This document shows, piece by piece, positions 32,107 through 40,909 of a stretch of DNA of 41,326 nt. Made by a program: the position numbers and the translations under genes. Every line of letters begins with the position of its first letter. Within the stretch, counting starts at the first letter, position 1. Origin of the DNA: an uncultured Enterobacterales bacterium. GTDB lineage: Bacteria; Pseudomonadota; Gammaproteobacteria; Enterobacterales; Psychrobiaceae. The notes below the pieces were generated by a model that was not told the origin of the DNA, searched no databases, and worked only from the letters and a program-made list of their open reading frames with translations. The DNA lies in the NCBI GenBank assembly GCA_937981905.1, contig CALJMY010000166.1, positions 1 through 41,326 on the forward strand, read 5' to 3'.

Positions 32107-32131
32107 ATTTTGTTCATGAACTTAATGCGTA

Positions 32132-33232
32132 ATGCTAAGAAATAAAGATGTTAATTACTATGACAAGGAAGATATGACGTTAATCAAAGTACTCATTGTT
32201 GATGACTCAAAATTAATTCGTGATATTTTAAGTGAAATAATAACCAGTTTCTCTGACCTTACCGTCGTAGGAACAGCTAAGGATGCTTATGAAGCTCGTT
32301 CACTCATTAAAGAATTTTCTCCTGATGTCATAACACTTGATGTAGAAATGCCAAAAATGGATGGTATTACTTTTTTGAAAAATTTGATGAGGTTAAGGCC
32401 AATGCCAGTCATTATGTTATCAACATTGACATCTCAAGGAGAAAAAACAACGTTAGAGGCACTTGAACAAGGCGCTATTGATTTTATCTCAAAGCCGCGT
32501 TCTAGAGATTTATTGGACGATTTATCTGAATTTAGCGAATTATTACATCAAAAAATAAAACTCGCCGCAATGATTCAACTGCCAATGAAACCTATTATAA
32601 GCAATAGTAATGTTGAGTTATTTAACTCGAGTGAATTAGATCTAACTCATCAAATTCTTGCGTTAGGCGCATCGACTGGCGGGACGGCAGCATTAAAGGA
32701 TATTTTGTGTTCATTCCCCATTAATTCACCACCAATTGTGATTACGCAGCATATTCCAGCAAGCTTTAGTCAGCGATTTGCAAAGCGTTTAAATACACAT
32801 TGTGAACTAAGAGTACATGAAGCAAAAGAAGGGCAAGTATTAAAACCGGGCAATGTATATATAGCGCCCGGAGGGTTTCACTTAACTATTATTTATCTGA
32901 ACAGTCAATATGTGTGTCAATTATCAGATGAATTAGCCCATAACGGCCACAAACCATCGGTTGATATAATGTTTGATTCTTTAAATAAATTATCAAAAGC
33001 TAATGTTCACGCAGGGTTATTAACAGGAATGGGTAACGATGGTGCTAATGGACTATTAGCATTAAAACACAATGGCCATTACACGATAGTTCAAGATGAA
33101 CAATCGAGTTTAATTTGGGGAATGCCGGGTTCTGCTTACAAGCTTGGTGCACATGTAGACGATGTGCCATTGAATAAAATAGCTAAAAAATTACTTAATA
33201 ATATTAGCAAAACAGCTCATCAAATAAAATAA
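32132..33232 (+). CDS. cheB: Chemotaxis methylesterase CheB (REC + methylesterase); start probably at 32174 (MTLIKVLIVDDSK)
   Basis: REC motifs plus LGASTGGTAALKDIL, ITQHIPASFSQRFAKRL, YIAPGGFHL, LTGMGNDGANGLLALK. Confidence 0.96.
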   Translation: MLRNKDVNYYDKEDMTLIKVLIVDDSKLIRDILSEIITSFSDLTVVGTAKDAYEARSLIKEFSPDVITLDVEMPKMDGITFLKNLMRLRPMPVIMLSTLTSQGEKTTLEALEQGAIDFISKPRSRDLLDDLSEFSELLHQKIKLAAMIQLPMKPIISNSNVELFNSSELDLTHQILALGASTGGTAALKDILCSFPINSPPIVITQHIPASFSQRFAKRLNTHCELRVHEAKEGQVLKPGNVYIAPGGFHLTIIYLNSQYVCQLSDELAHNGHKPSVDIMFDSLNKLSKANVHAGLLTGMGNDGANGLLALKHNGHYTIVQDEQSSLIWGMPGSAYKLGAHVDDVPLNKIAKKLLNNISKTAHQIK

Positions 33233-33241
33233 GGACGTTAT

Positions 33242-34012
33242 ATGAACCAATTACATAAATGGTATTTCTCAGCTCAAATGTCGCTTTTATTCCTCATTAT
33301 GTCGGCGGCTTACCTTCATTGGCCTGTCGCTATTATTATCACTAGCTGTACCACTTTAATTGTTATTTCTATTACTGGCTATATCACTAAGAACAGTGAT
33401 ACTTTTGAAACTAGTGTTCAGGGAAATTACACTCATATCAATAAAAAGCATAAAAACGCGGTTAAAGAACCTAATAAAGAGTCTAATAACGAGATGGAAA
33501 AATCATTATCTGACATGTTTTTTACGTTAGAAAAAACATTCAATAATGAACGTTCCATTATTAATAATGAAATAAATAGAACAAAAAAATTATTAAATGA
33601 AGCCGTAATTGGGATGAACGAATCGTTTTATAAAATCAAAAAAATTAATGATAAGCAATCTAGTATTTTATTTAATTTAGTGCAGGGCACTAGCGATTCG
33701 GTAGAAGAAAACCTTAACAATTTATCTGAAATGAGTAATGAAATGGACAATGCGGTATACCATATTGTTATGTCATTGCAGTTTGAAGATATTACATCGC
33801 AAGCATTAGACTCTATATCTGCTAATATCGATCAGTTTGATATCATTAGCCAGAAAATCAATAGTGCGAGTTATAGTGATGAATCGATGTTGTCTAAATT
33901 TAATAAAATTAAAGATATTTGTGAATTAGTTAATGAAAAAACTAACAATATTAATCAGCAACGAACGGTGTCGCAAATGTCGATGAAAGAAGGTGAAATA
34001 GAGTTATTTTAA
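33242..34012 (+). CDS. Membrane-anchored coiled-coil protein with a CheZ-like FEDITSQ motif
   Basis: Two hydrophobic N-terminal segments (MSLLFLIMSAAYLHWPVAIIITSCTTLIVISITGYI), helical cytoplasmic region, VYHIVMSLQFEDITSQALDSI resembling the CheZ active-site helix, C-terminus EGEIELF. Immediately follows cheB. Confidence 0.6.
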   Translation: MNQLHKWYFSAQMSLLFLIMSAAYLHWPVAIIITSCTTLIVISITGYITKNSDTFETSVQGNYTHINKKHKNAVKEPNKESNNEMEKSLSDMFFTLEKTFNNERSIINNEINRTKKLLNEAVIGMNESFYKIKKINDKQSSILFNLVQGTSDSVEENLNNLSEMSNEMDNAVYHIVMSLQFEDITSQALDSISANIDQFDIISQKINSASYSDESMLSKFNKIKDICELVNEKTNNINQQRTVSQMSMKEGEIELF

Positions 34013-34030
34013 GTATTAATACATTAACCG

Positions 34031-34078
34031 ATAGCACTACCTATAAATAGAACTACCTATCAATAGCGCTACTTTATA
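34031..34078. repeat. Three tandem 16-bp units
   Basis: ATAGCACTACCTATAA / ATAGAACTACCTATCA / ATAGCGCTACTTTATA, exact 16-bp period, between convergent genes. Confidence 0.8.
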
Positions 34079-34081
34079 AGG

Positions 34082-34588
34082 TTATATCGCTTGAGTAATT
34101 AGCTCAATGTGTTGTTCACTGAGCAACTTATTAACATCTAATAATAAGACTAATCGTTGATCTACCTCAACCAGTCCATTTATATATTCACTATCTATAA
34201 AGCCACCAATGGTCGGTTTTTCTCTCAAATTCTCTTCATCAATAGCATGTGTATCTGATACTGAATCAACCACAATACCAATAATATTAGTAACGCCATT
34301 TTTATGTATATTAAGTAATATGACGACTGTCGTTGGGCCATAATTAAGAGGCGCTAAGGAGAAACGAATACGTAAATCTATAATGGGAATAATACGACCA
34401 CGTAAATTTAAAACACCCTTAACATAATCGGGAACACCGGGAATAGTGGTTGCGTTTGACCATCCTCGGATTTCATTCACTGTTAGAATATCAACACCAA
34501 ATTCTTCATTATTTAATGAAAAAGTCAGAATTTGTTTAGTGTCAGATATTGTCCATGTATCTTGTGAACTATCTATTTGCGATTGCAT
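34082..34588 (-). CDS. cheW: CheW adaptor protein (second copy)
   Basis: KQILTFSLNNEEFGVDILTVNEIRGWSNATTIPGVPDYVKGVLNLRGRIIPIIDLRIRF. Confidence 0.95.
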   Translation of the reverse strand: MQSQIDSSQDTWTISDTKQILTFSLNNEEFGVDILTVNEIRGWSNATTIPGVPDYVKGVLNLRGRIIPIIDLRIRFSLAPLNYGPTTVVILLNIHKNGVTNIIGIVVDSVSDTHAIDEENLREKPTIGGFIDSEYINGLVEVDQRLVLLLDVNKLLSEQHIELITQAI

Positions 34589-34724
34589 AATTTCTTCCCT
34601 GTAAATTCATAATCTATTGAATCATAAAAATAGGATAAATCTCAATATTTAGTATTGTTTTTATTAAATAAACCTGTCTATTATATTAATTAATAAGTTA
34701 ATGTTCATCTACAAGGATAGAGAT

Positions 34725-35717
34725 ATGGCGGAGATAAAGTCAGTTTTAATCGTGGACGATAGTCGATTAACACGAATGATCATTATCAAAATAATAAAAA
34801 CGTATTTTGAAAACTGGACTATTACTGAAGCCGCTAATATTTCACAAGCGTTAGAGGGCGCACAAAACACAACATTTGACTTCATTTCATTAGATCATAA
34901 TATGCCAGATGGTACAGGTTATGACATTCTCCCTACACTCAAAAAATTACAACCTTCTGCTCATATAGGTATTTTTACCGCTAATATGCAAACGGTAGTC
35001 AAACAACGCTTTGAAAAACTCGGTGCTACTTTTTATGGTAAGCCTATTAACGAAGCAATGATCCTCAATTTTCTTAACCAAGAACAAACAAACAATCCAT
35101 CGACCATTTTTACTCAAGAACATTGCGATACATTAAGTGAGTTATTCAATATTGGTATGGGCCGAGCAGCAGTATCATTAAGCGAAATGGTTGATGCTGA
35201 AGTTGAGCTAACTATTCCATCATTACAAGCCGTCGATTTTAATGCAGCGCTGTCCATTTTAAACAATTTATCGCCCGGAAGTGTAAATGCTGTTGAACAA
35301 TGTTTTCATGGAAAATTCTCTGGTAATGCTTTTCTACTTTTCAACAACGAATCAAGCTTAGCGCTTATTCATAGTATTTTGGGGGAAGAAGGTTGGAGCA
35401 ATGAATTAGGCGAAATGGAACAAGAAGCGCTAAAAGAAATTTCTAATATTATTCTCAACACGTGTTTTGGTTGTATTTCTGATGTTTTAGAGTGTGAACT
35501 CGAAAGTAGCATTCCCGACCTTATTACAGGAAATATCAATGATGTATTTGATATTGAACGAATGAACGTTGGCACAGATCCACTTGTGCTCACACTATCT
35601 ATGACATTTAGTTTACCGAGTAAAGAAATTAGAGGGCAGGTAAGTTTAATTATGACAAGTGAATCGATTAAGCGGTTAATCAATGAACTTGAACGCTTCA
35701 CCAAACAAAGTATTTAA
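34725..35717 (+). CDS. Response regulator fused to a CheC-like phosphatase domain (REC-CheC)
   Basis: REC: VLIVDDSRLTRM, FISLDHNMPDGTGYD, IFTAN, FYGKPI. CheC-like: two ExxN helices, TLSELFNIGMGRAAVSLSEM and EALKEISNIILNTCFG. AAGGA Shine-Dalgarno precedes the 34725 ATG. Confidence 0.88.
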   Translation: MAEIKSVLIVDDSRLTRMIIIKIIKTYFENWTITEAANISQALEGAQNTTFDFISLDHNMPDGTGYDILPTLKKLQPSAHIGIFTANMQTVVKQRFEKLGATFYGKPINEAMILNFLNQEQTNNPSTIFTQEHCDTLSELFNIGMGRAAVSLSEMVDAEVELTIPSLQAVDFNAALSILNNLSPGSVNAVEQCFHGKFSGNAFLLFNNESSLALIHSILGEEGWSNELGEMEQEALKEISNIILNTCFGCISDVLECELESSIPDLITGNINDVFDIERMNVGTDPLVLTLSMTFSLPSKEIRGQVSLIMTSESIKRLINELERFTKQSI

Positions 35718-35735
35718 ATAAAGGATTATTAATAC

Positions 35736-37823
35736 ATGCAAAACTTCTTGTCAGACATCGTATTTGATAACACAGATTGTGGATTACTCGTCACCGATTA
35801 TACAGGGACAATTATTGGCATAAATCAATGGTTTTTGAGCCATAGCCGTTTACACAAAGCCGACTTAATTTCTAAATCCATTTTTGATTGTTTTGCTTTT
35901 AGTAATACCCAACCTATAGAAAGAACACTAGAACATGCTACAAAATATGGCATGTCATCATTTTTATCAAGCGCGTTACATCCCAAACTTTTCCCTCTAT
36001 ACACACGTATTAACCGTTCCAGTGTCTATATGGCGCAATCATGCTATGTAAAATCAATTACATTCAAAGGCGAAAGGTATGCACTGTTTCAAATACAAGA
36101 TGTGACAGACTCAACCAATAGAGAACATTTATTACATGATCGTTCAAAAGAATTATCCATCTTTTCATTAGCGGTTAACCACAGCCCTAATGCCGTTGTC
36201 ATCATAGATTCTGAAGGGATAGTTGAATATATAAACCCCAAATATTCTGAAATATCAAACTATGAATCTGACGACTGCATCGGGCACTCCTATTTTAGCT
36301 TAGGTTATTGTAAAGAAAATCATAAAAATTTAGAGTCTGATATTTGGAGTGCCTTAGCACAATTTAATGTATGGACAGGAGAGCGCTGTAGCTTAACCAA
36401 AGAAGGAGATATTTATTGGATAAAAGAACATATTTATCCAATATTCGATAGCGAGAATCAAATTAGTCATTATGTAGCCATGCAAGATGATGTCACAAAA
36501 TTTAGAAGTATTACTCAAAAAATTGATTACCAAGCTAGTCACGATTCATTAACTGGACTTATTAATAGACAAGAATTTGAAGCGATATTACGAAGCGTAG
36601 TAGATGAAAAAATACAAGAAACAGACATTCATACCTTATGTTTTGTAGACATCGATCAGTTTAAAATTATTAATGAGACTTGTGGTCATATCGCCGGTGA
36701 TGAATTACTCAGACAAATATCACAACGGCTTAACCAACAGTTTAATCACGGTGAACTGGTCGCTAGATTAGGCGGAGATGAATTTGCAATATTACTTTAT
36801 GGACATAACTTGTCTGAAGGAATATCAGTGTGTGAAAAATTAATTAACCTCACAGAGTGCTTTAAATTTCGTAGGAATGAAGACGTTTTTAACATAAGTA
36901 TTAGCATTGGTATTGCTGAAATAGACCAGTCATCGAACAGTTACGTAGAAGTCTTAAAACAAGCTGATATAGCATGCTATGCAGCAAAAAATGCAGGAAG
37001 AAATCGTTATCATGTTTATAAAGAAAACGATAAGGCATTAGCACAACGTAAAGACGATACCTACTGGGCGACAAAGATTAATGAAGCGCTCGAATTCAAC
37101 CGTTTCGTACTTTATGCACAACCAATAGTGCCATTGAATAAACGTCATAAAATAAGTTATGAAGTATTAATTAGAATGAAAGACGAAGAAGGAAAAATCA
37201 TTCCACCAGGAATGTTTTTACCTACCGCAGAGCGATTTCATTTGTCATATTACATTGACCAGTGGGTGATAGATAATACGCTAGCGTGGATGAATCATCA
37301 TGTCGATGACATCGAACATATCGACCACATATCGATTAATCTTTCTGGCTTATCATTAAGCAATGAAATCTTACTAGAACACATTATTAACGCCGTTAAA
37401 AATAGTAAAGTTGAAGCGTCTAAAATCTCATTTGAAATAACTGAAACCGCTGCCATTGCAAACTTAACGCATGCTCAGTTCTTTATTAGTGCGCTAAATT
37501 CATGTGGCTGCAAATTTTCGCTTGATGATTTTGGTAGTGGATTGTCATCGTTTGCTTATTTGAAAAACTTACAAGTAGATATATTAAAAATTGACGGAAT
37601 GTTTGTTAAAGACATGTTGGACGACCCTATTGACGAAGCAATGGTGAAATCGATTAATGATGTTGGTCATGTAATGGGTATGGAAACCGTTGCGGAATTT
37701 GTTGAAAACGATGATATACGCAAAAAATTAGAAGAAATGGGTATAGACCATGGTCAAGGTTATGGCCTAGGAAAGCCTGCACCTATTAATAACATATTAA
37801 AAGAGAGTGTGATGGGCGTATAA
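35736..37823 (+). CDS. PAS-PAS-GGDEF-EAL c-di-GMP turnover protein
   Basis: PAS (NHSPNAVVIIDSEGIVEYINPKYSEISNYE) with PAC; GGDEF (SHDSLTGLINRQEFE, ARLGGDEFAILLY); EAL-type domain (YEVLIRMKDEEGKIIPPGMFLPTAE, ISINLSG, FEITETAA, LDDFGSGLSSFAYLKNLQVDILKIDG). Confidence 0.95.
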   Translation: MQNFLSDIVFDNTDCGLLVTDYTGTIIGINQWFLSHSRLHKADLISKSIFDCFAFSNTQPIERTLEHATKYGMSSFLSSALHPKLFPLYTRINRSSVYMAQSCYVKSITFKGERYALFQIQDVTDSTNREHLLHDRSKELSIFSLAVNHSPNAVVIIDSEGIVEYINPKYSEISNYESDDCIGHSYFSLGYCKENHKNLESDIWSALAQFNVWTGERCSLTKEGDIYWIKEHIYPIFDSENQISHYVAMQDDVTKFRSITQKIDYQASHDSLTGLINRQEFEAILRSVVDEKIQETDIHTLCFVDIDQFKIINETCGHIAGDELLRQISQRLNQQFNHGELVARLGGDEFAILLYGHNLSEGISVCEKLINLTECFKFRRNEDVFNISISIGIAEIDQSSNSYVEVLKQADIACYAAKNAGRNRYHVYKENDKALAQRKDDTYWATKINEALEFNRFVLYAQPIVPLNKRHKISYEVLIRMKDEEGKIIPPGMFLPTAERFHLSYYIDQWVIDNTLAWMNHHVDDIEHIDHISINLSGLSLSNEILLEHIINAVKNSKVEASKISFEITETAAIANLTHAQFFISALNSCGCKFSLDDFGSGLSSFAYLKNLQVDILKIDGMFVKDMLDDPIDEAMVKSINDVGHVMGMETVAEFVENDDIRKKLEEMGIDHGQGYGLGKPAPINNILKESVMGV

Positions 37824-37911
37824 ACAATGAACAAGTAACAGTCTTTAAGTTTCATAACGTTCAACACGTATTACCTCACACTATTTTTTGAGCTAATTAC
37901 TTGGGCTAATT

Positions 37912-37943
37912 AATAGCGGAAGCAATAAATAGTAGAGGCAATA
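37912..37943. repeat. Two degenerate 16-bp tandem units
   Basis: AATAGCGGAAGCAATA / AATAGTAGAGGCAATA in the gap after the GGDEF-EAL gene. Confidence 0.65.
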
Positions 37944-37974
37944 AATGTTACGAACAAATGTTATTAAGTAGAAA

Positions 37975-38901
37975 TTAACCGCGACGTTTCTTCTTCGGCT
38001 TTTTCTTTTTCACTTTACCTTCAAGGGCTTCTTGCTCAAGTTTTGCATCAACAATTAATTGCTCAGCTATTGCCATCTCTGGTGTTTCTAAACAAATCTT
38101 ACCAATAGTTCCTTGTCTAAACTCATGCAACAAAATCTCACAGGTTTTATGCATATCAACACGGCCACCAGCACGTTTAAAGCCGCGCACATTACCAATA
38201 GCTTCCACTAATTCCCAATCATTCTCAGGCATTTCTTTAATCTTATAACGCGCTTGAATCATGTCAGGATAAGCTTTTAAGAAATACTCAGACGCATAGC
38301 TCGCAATATCTTCATACTCAAACGCCGTATCTTTGATCGCGCCCGTAATCGCTAAACGATAACCACTGTTTTCGTTATGCACTTTTGGCCATAAAACACC
38401 GGGTGTATCACAAAGCACAATACCGTTTTTCAAGTTAATACGTTGCTGACGCTTAGTTACCGCAGGCTCATTACCTGTTTTAGCAATAATACGGCCTGCC
38501 AAAATATTAATAATGGTAGATTTACCTACATTAGGAATCCCCATAATAAGCGCGCGGATATCTTTACCCGGTTGATCACGATGCGGCACCAACTTACGAC
38601 ACAATTCTAAAATTTTAGCCACTTGCGACGGTTCATTCGCCGTAATTGCTAATGATGAAATACCTTGTTGTTGATCAAGATATTCTTGCCACTGCGCAAC
38701 AACAGCGTTGTCGGCTAAATCACATTTGTTAAGTACTTTAATTAACGGCTTACCGTCACGCAATTTACTCGCAAAAGGATTTTCACTTGAATAGGGGATA
38801 CGTGCATCAACCACTTCAATAACAATATCGATTTGCCCCATGACTTCCATCATTTCAAGACGGGCTTTATGCATGTGACCGGGGAACCATTGTATAGACA
38901 T
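37975..38901 (-). CDS. ylqF: Ribosome biogenesis GTPase YlqF/RbgA
   Basis: IQWFPGHMHKARLEM, VEVVDARIPYSSENP, VLNKCDLAD, ALIMGIPNVGKSTIINILAGR, LCDTPGVLWPK: circularly permuted GTPase motif order. Confidence 0.93.
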   Translation of the reverse strand: MSIQWFPGHMHKARLEMMEVMGQIDIVIEVVDARIPYSSENPFASKLRDGKPLIKVLNKCDLADNAVVAQWQEYLDQQQGISSLAITANEPSQVAKILELCRKLVPHRDQPGKDIRALIMGIPNVGKSTIINILAGRIIAKTGNEPAVTKRQQRINLKNGIVLCDTPGVLWPKVHNENSGYRLAITGAIKDTAFEYEDIASYASEYFLKAYPDMIQARYKIKEMPENDWELVEAIGNVRGFKRAGGRVDMHKTCEILLHEFRQGTIGKICLETPEMAIAEQLIVDAKLEQEALEGKVKKKKPKKKRRG

Positions 38902-39331
38902 GTGGGTGACTCATTTTTAAAAAACGCAATTGTAACGGCAAATGGAGGATTTGGTAAGAGATTGATGGAATTATTTGTAATATACCCGTAATCAATGAAG
39001 ATGCAGGTTTTATGTTGGTCTAAAAAGTGAGTTACTCCATTGTACTCAATCTCAATAGTAAGCTATTACTCAATCACACGTCTTGTTTCTAATATTCTAT
39101 TTGACTAAACAACCGCCAACTTAGCTGTATCATGCCACAAATACGCAGGCATGGAATGTTTTAACTTCTACGTAATATTCATCGGCTGGCTTTTTTTATA
39201 TTTTAAAAAATCGATTGGTCCAAAATTTAAAAATCCCATTGATCTGCAGTTTCATCTTTCGCTTGTTCACGCACTTAGCGCTATTTTACGTTTTCTAATA
39301 AAACAGCGTGAGCTGATGATGAGCAATGAAT

Positions 39332-40909
39332 TTAAGGTAAAAGTTTTTTTAAACACAGGCCTAATTTAAACCCTAAGAACGGAGGAACAGCATTTCCAAC
39401 TTGTGTATATTGAGGTACTTCAAATTTTCTCATTTGCCCCCCCGTAGTGATTTTTGAGCGAAAAACGAAATTATCAGGAAAAGATTGTATTCTTGCCATT
39501 TCACGCACCGTTAGTACTCGAAGTTCATGTTCGTCATAGTGGCAAGCGTCATCAGGTATTGATAATGCTGCTGGTGCAGGGGCGTCAGCGTTTAATGCTT
39601 TTTGTGTTTGTTTTTTCGTTGGATGCGCTTTTAGGTAGTCAACAAACGTGTTTTTGCTTGTAAAACCTAATAATTTCCCATCAAGCTGTAGGTAACTATA
39701 TGCTTTACAAGCAGCCCATACATCTTCAGCTAAATCATCAGTATTACCTTTGAGAATATCAAAAACGGCTTGTGTTATTTTACGCTCATTTATTGTTTGT
39801 AATACTTGGTATAACCGAAAACGACGTTGAACTAAGGCACTATTATTCCGTAAATCATGATTAGTTAAAGAACTACGCAGAGGTAAATAGTCAAATGTGG
39901 TATTTAACGTTTTTATAAATTCTGAAGGTTCAGCTGGGTTATTCATTTTTAAGTCATCTAGAGCATCACGAACAGTTACTTGCTTACCATTGACTAAATG
40001 GTTTAAAAAGGAATCTTCAAACAATTTATGATTACTAGGCTTGGTGGCGTCCAAATAATCTAAATGCCCGAATGGCAATTCATCACCTTGTTCTTGTACT
40101 AAATGATAAAACGCTAATGACGGCGCAAACACTTGTGAATCAGCACTATTAGCATCAAAGTCTTGTGATATTAAATTATAGTGATCAAACCTGACGGCAA
40201 TCATAATAAACCTAGGGCGGTTTTGTGCAATACCTGCCAACTTAGCATTAATGTGTAAACAAACTGGAACGTAACCAATAGAGGCGAATACTTTGGCTAC
40301 TTCATACCAAGCATGAAAACTGTTACCTTCATCGTCTTTAAATGCTCGTAATATACCGCTGACATTCTCAAGCATCGCAATTTTTGGTTGGGTGTGCTTT
40401 ACAAATTTAGCAAACTCCCAGGGTAATGTGTTTTTATCACAATCAAGCTTACGAAGGCCTGCCATACTAAAACTTTGACAAGGTGGTCCGCCAGAAACGA
40501 GATCAAGCCCTCGTGTTGAACCAAATGACGTTTTTAATTGGTTTATTAATTCGTCATTGCTTTCTAACAATCGATTTAATTCTATAATGCTGCCAACGAC
40601 TAACTTACCTTGTAATTCTGATATGTTTTTAGGTATGTCGCATGTGCCTTTTTCATCAAAAGCGGGGAATGTAAATGGATTTTCTCGTAAGCGTGGTTTC
40701 AGTTCAGCGAAGTTACTATTAAGCCAAAATGTATTTTTAGCTTTCTGCTCTTTATTCGCGAGTTCTTCCAAGTTTTCATTAAAGAAGTTGTAGGCAAATG
40801 ATTCAGCCGCCATTGGCGAAAGCTCATTGGCCATTGTCAATTCAAAACCTGTTTGCTTTAAGCCTAAAGATAAGCCCCCACAGCCAGAAAACAACTCAAT
40901 ATGATTCAC
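39332..40909 (-). CDS. C5-cytosine-specific DNA methyltransferase (Dcm-like)
   Basis: Motif I IELFSGCGGLSLGLKQTGFE, motif IV SGGPPCQSFSMAG, motif VI MLENVSGIL, motif VIII IAQNRPRFIMIAVR, motifs IX/X LTVREMARIQSFPDNF and QVGNAVPPFLG. Confidence 0.96.
   Translation of the reverse strand: MNHIELFSGCGGLSLGLKQTGFELTMANELSPMAAESFAYNFFNENLEELANKEQKAKNTFWLNSNFAELKPRLRENPFTFPAFDEKGTCDIPKNISELQGKLVVGSIIELNRLLESNDELINQLKTSFGSTRGLDLVSGGPPCQSFSMAGLRKLDCDKNTLPWEFAKFVKHTQPKIAMLENVSGILRAFKDDEGNSFHAWYEVAKVFASIGYVPVCLHINAKLAGIAQNRPRFIMIAVRFDHYNLISQDFDANSADSQVFAPSLAFYHLVQEQGDELPFGHLDYLDATKPSNHKLFEDSFLNHLVNGKQVTVRDALDDLKMNNPAEPSEFIKTLNTTFDYLPLRSSLTNHDLRNNSALVQRRFRLYQVLQTINERKITQAVFDILKGNTDDLAEDVWAACKAYSYLQLDGKLLGFTSKNTFVDYLKAHPTKKQTQKALNADAPAPAALSIPDDACHYDEHELRVLTVREMARIQSFPDNFVFRSKITTGGQMRKFEVPQYTQVGNAVPPFLGFKLGLCLKKLLP

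Noticed and set aside
39151-39369. 72-aa ORF between ylqF and the methyltransferase
   Set aside because: No recognisable domain, overlaps the 3' end of the MTase gene on the other strand, poor codon character.
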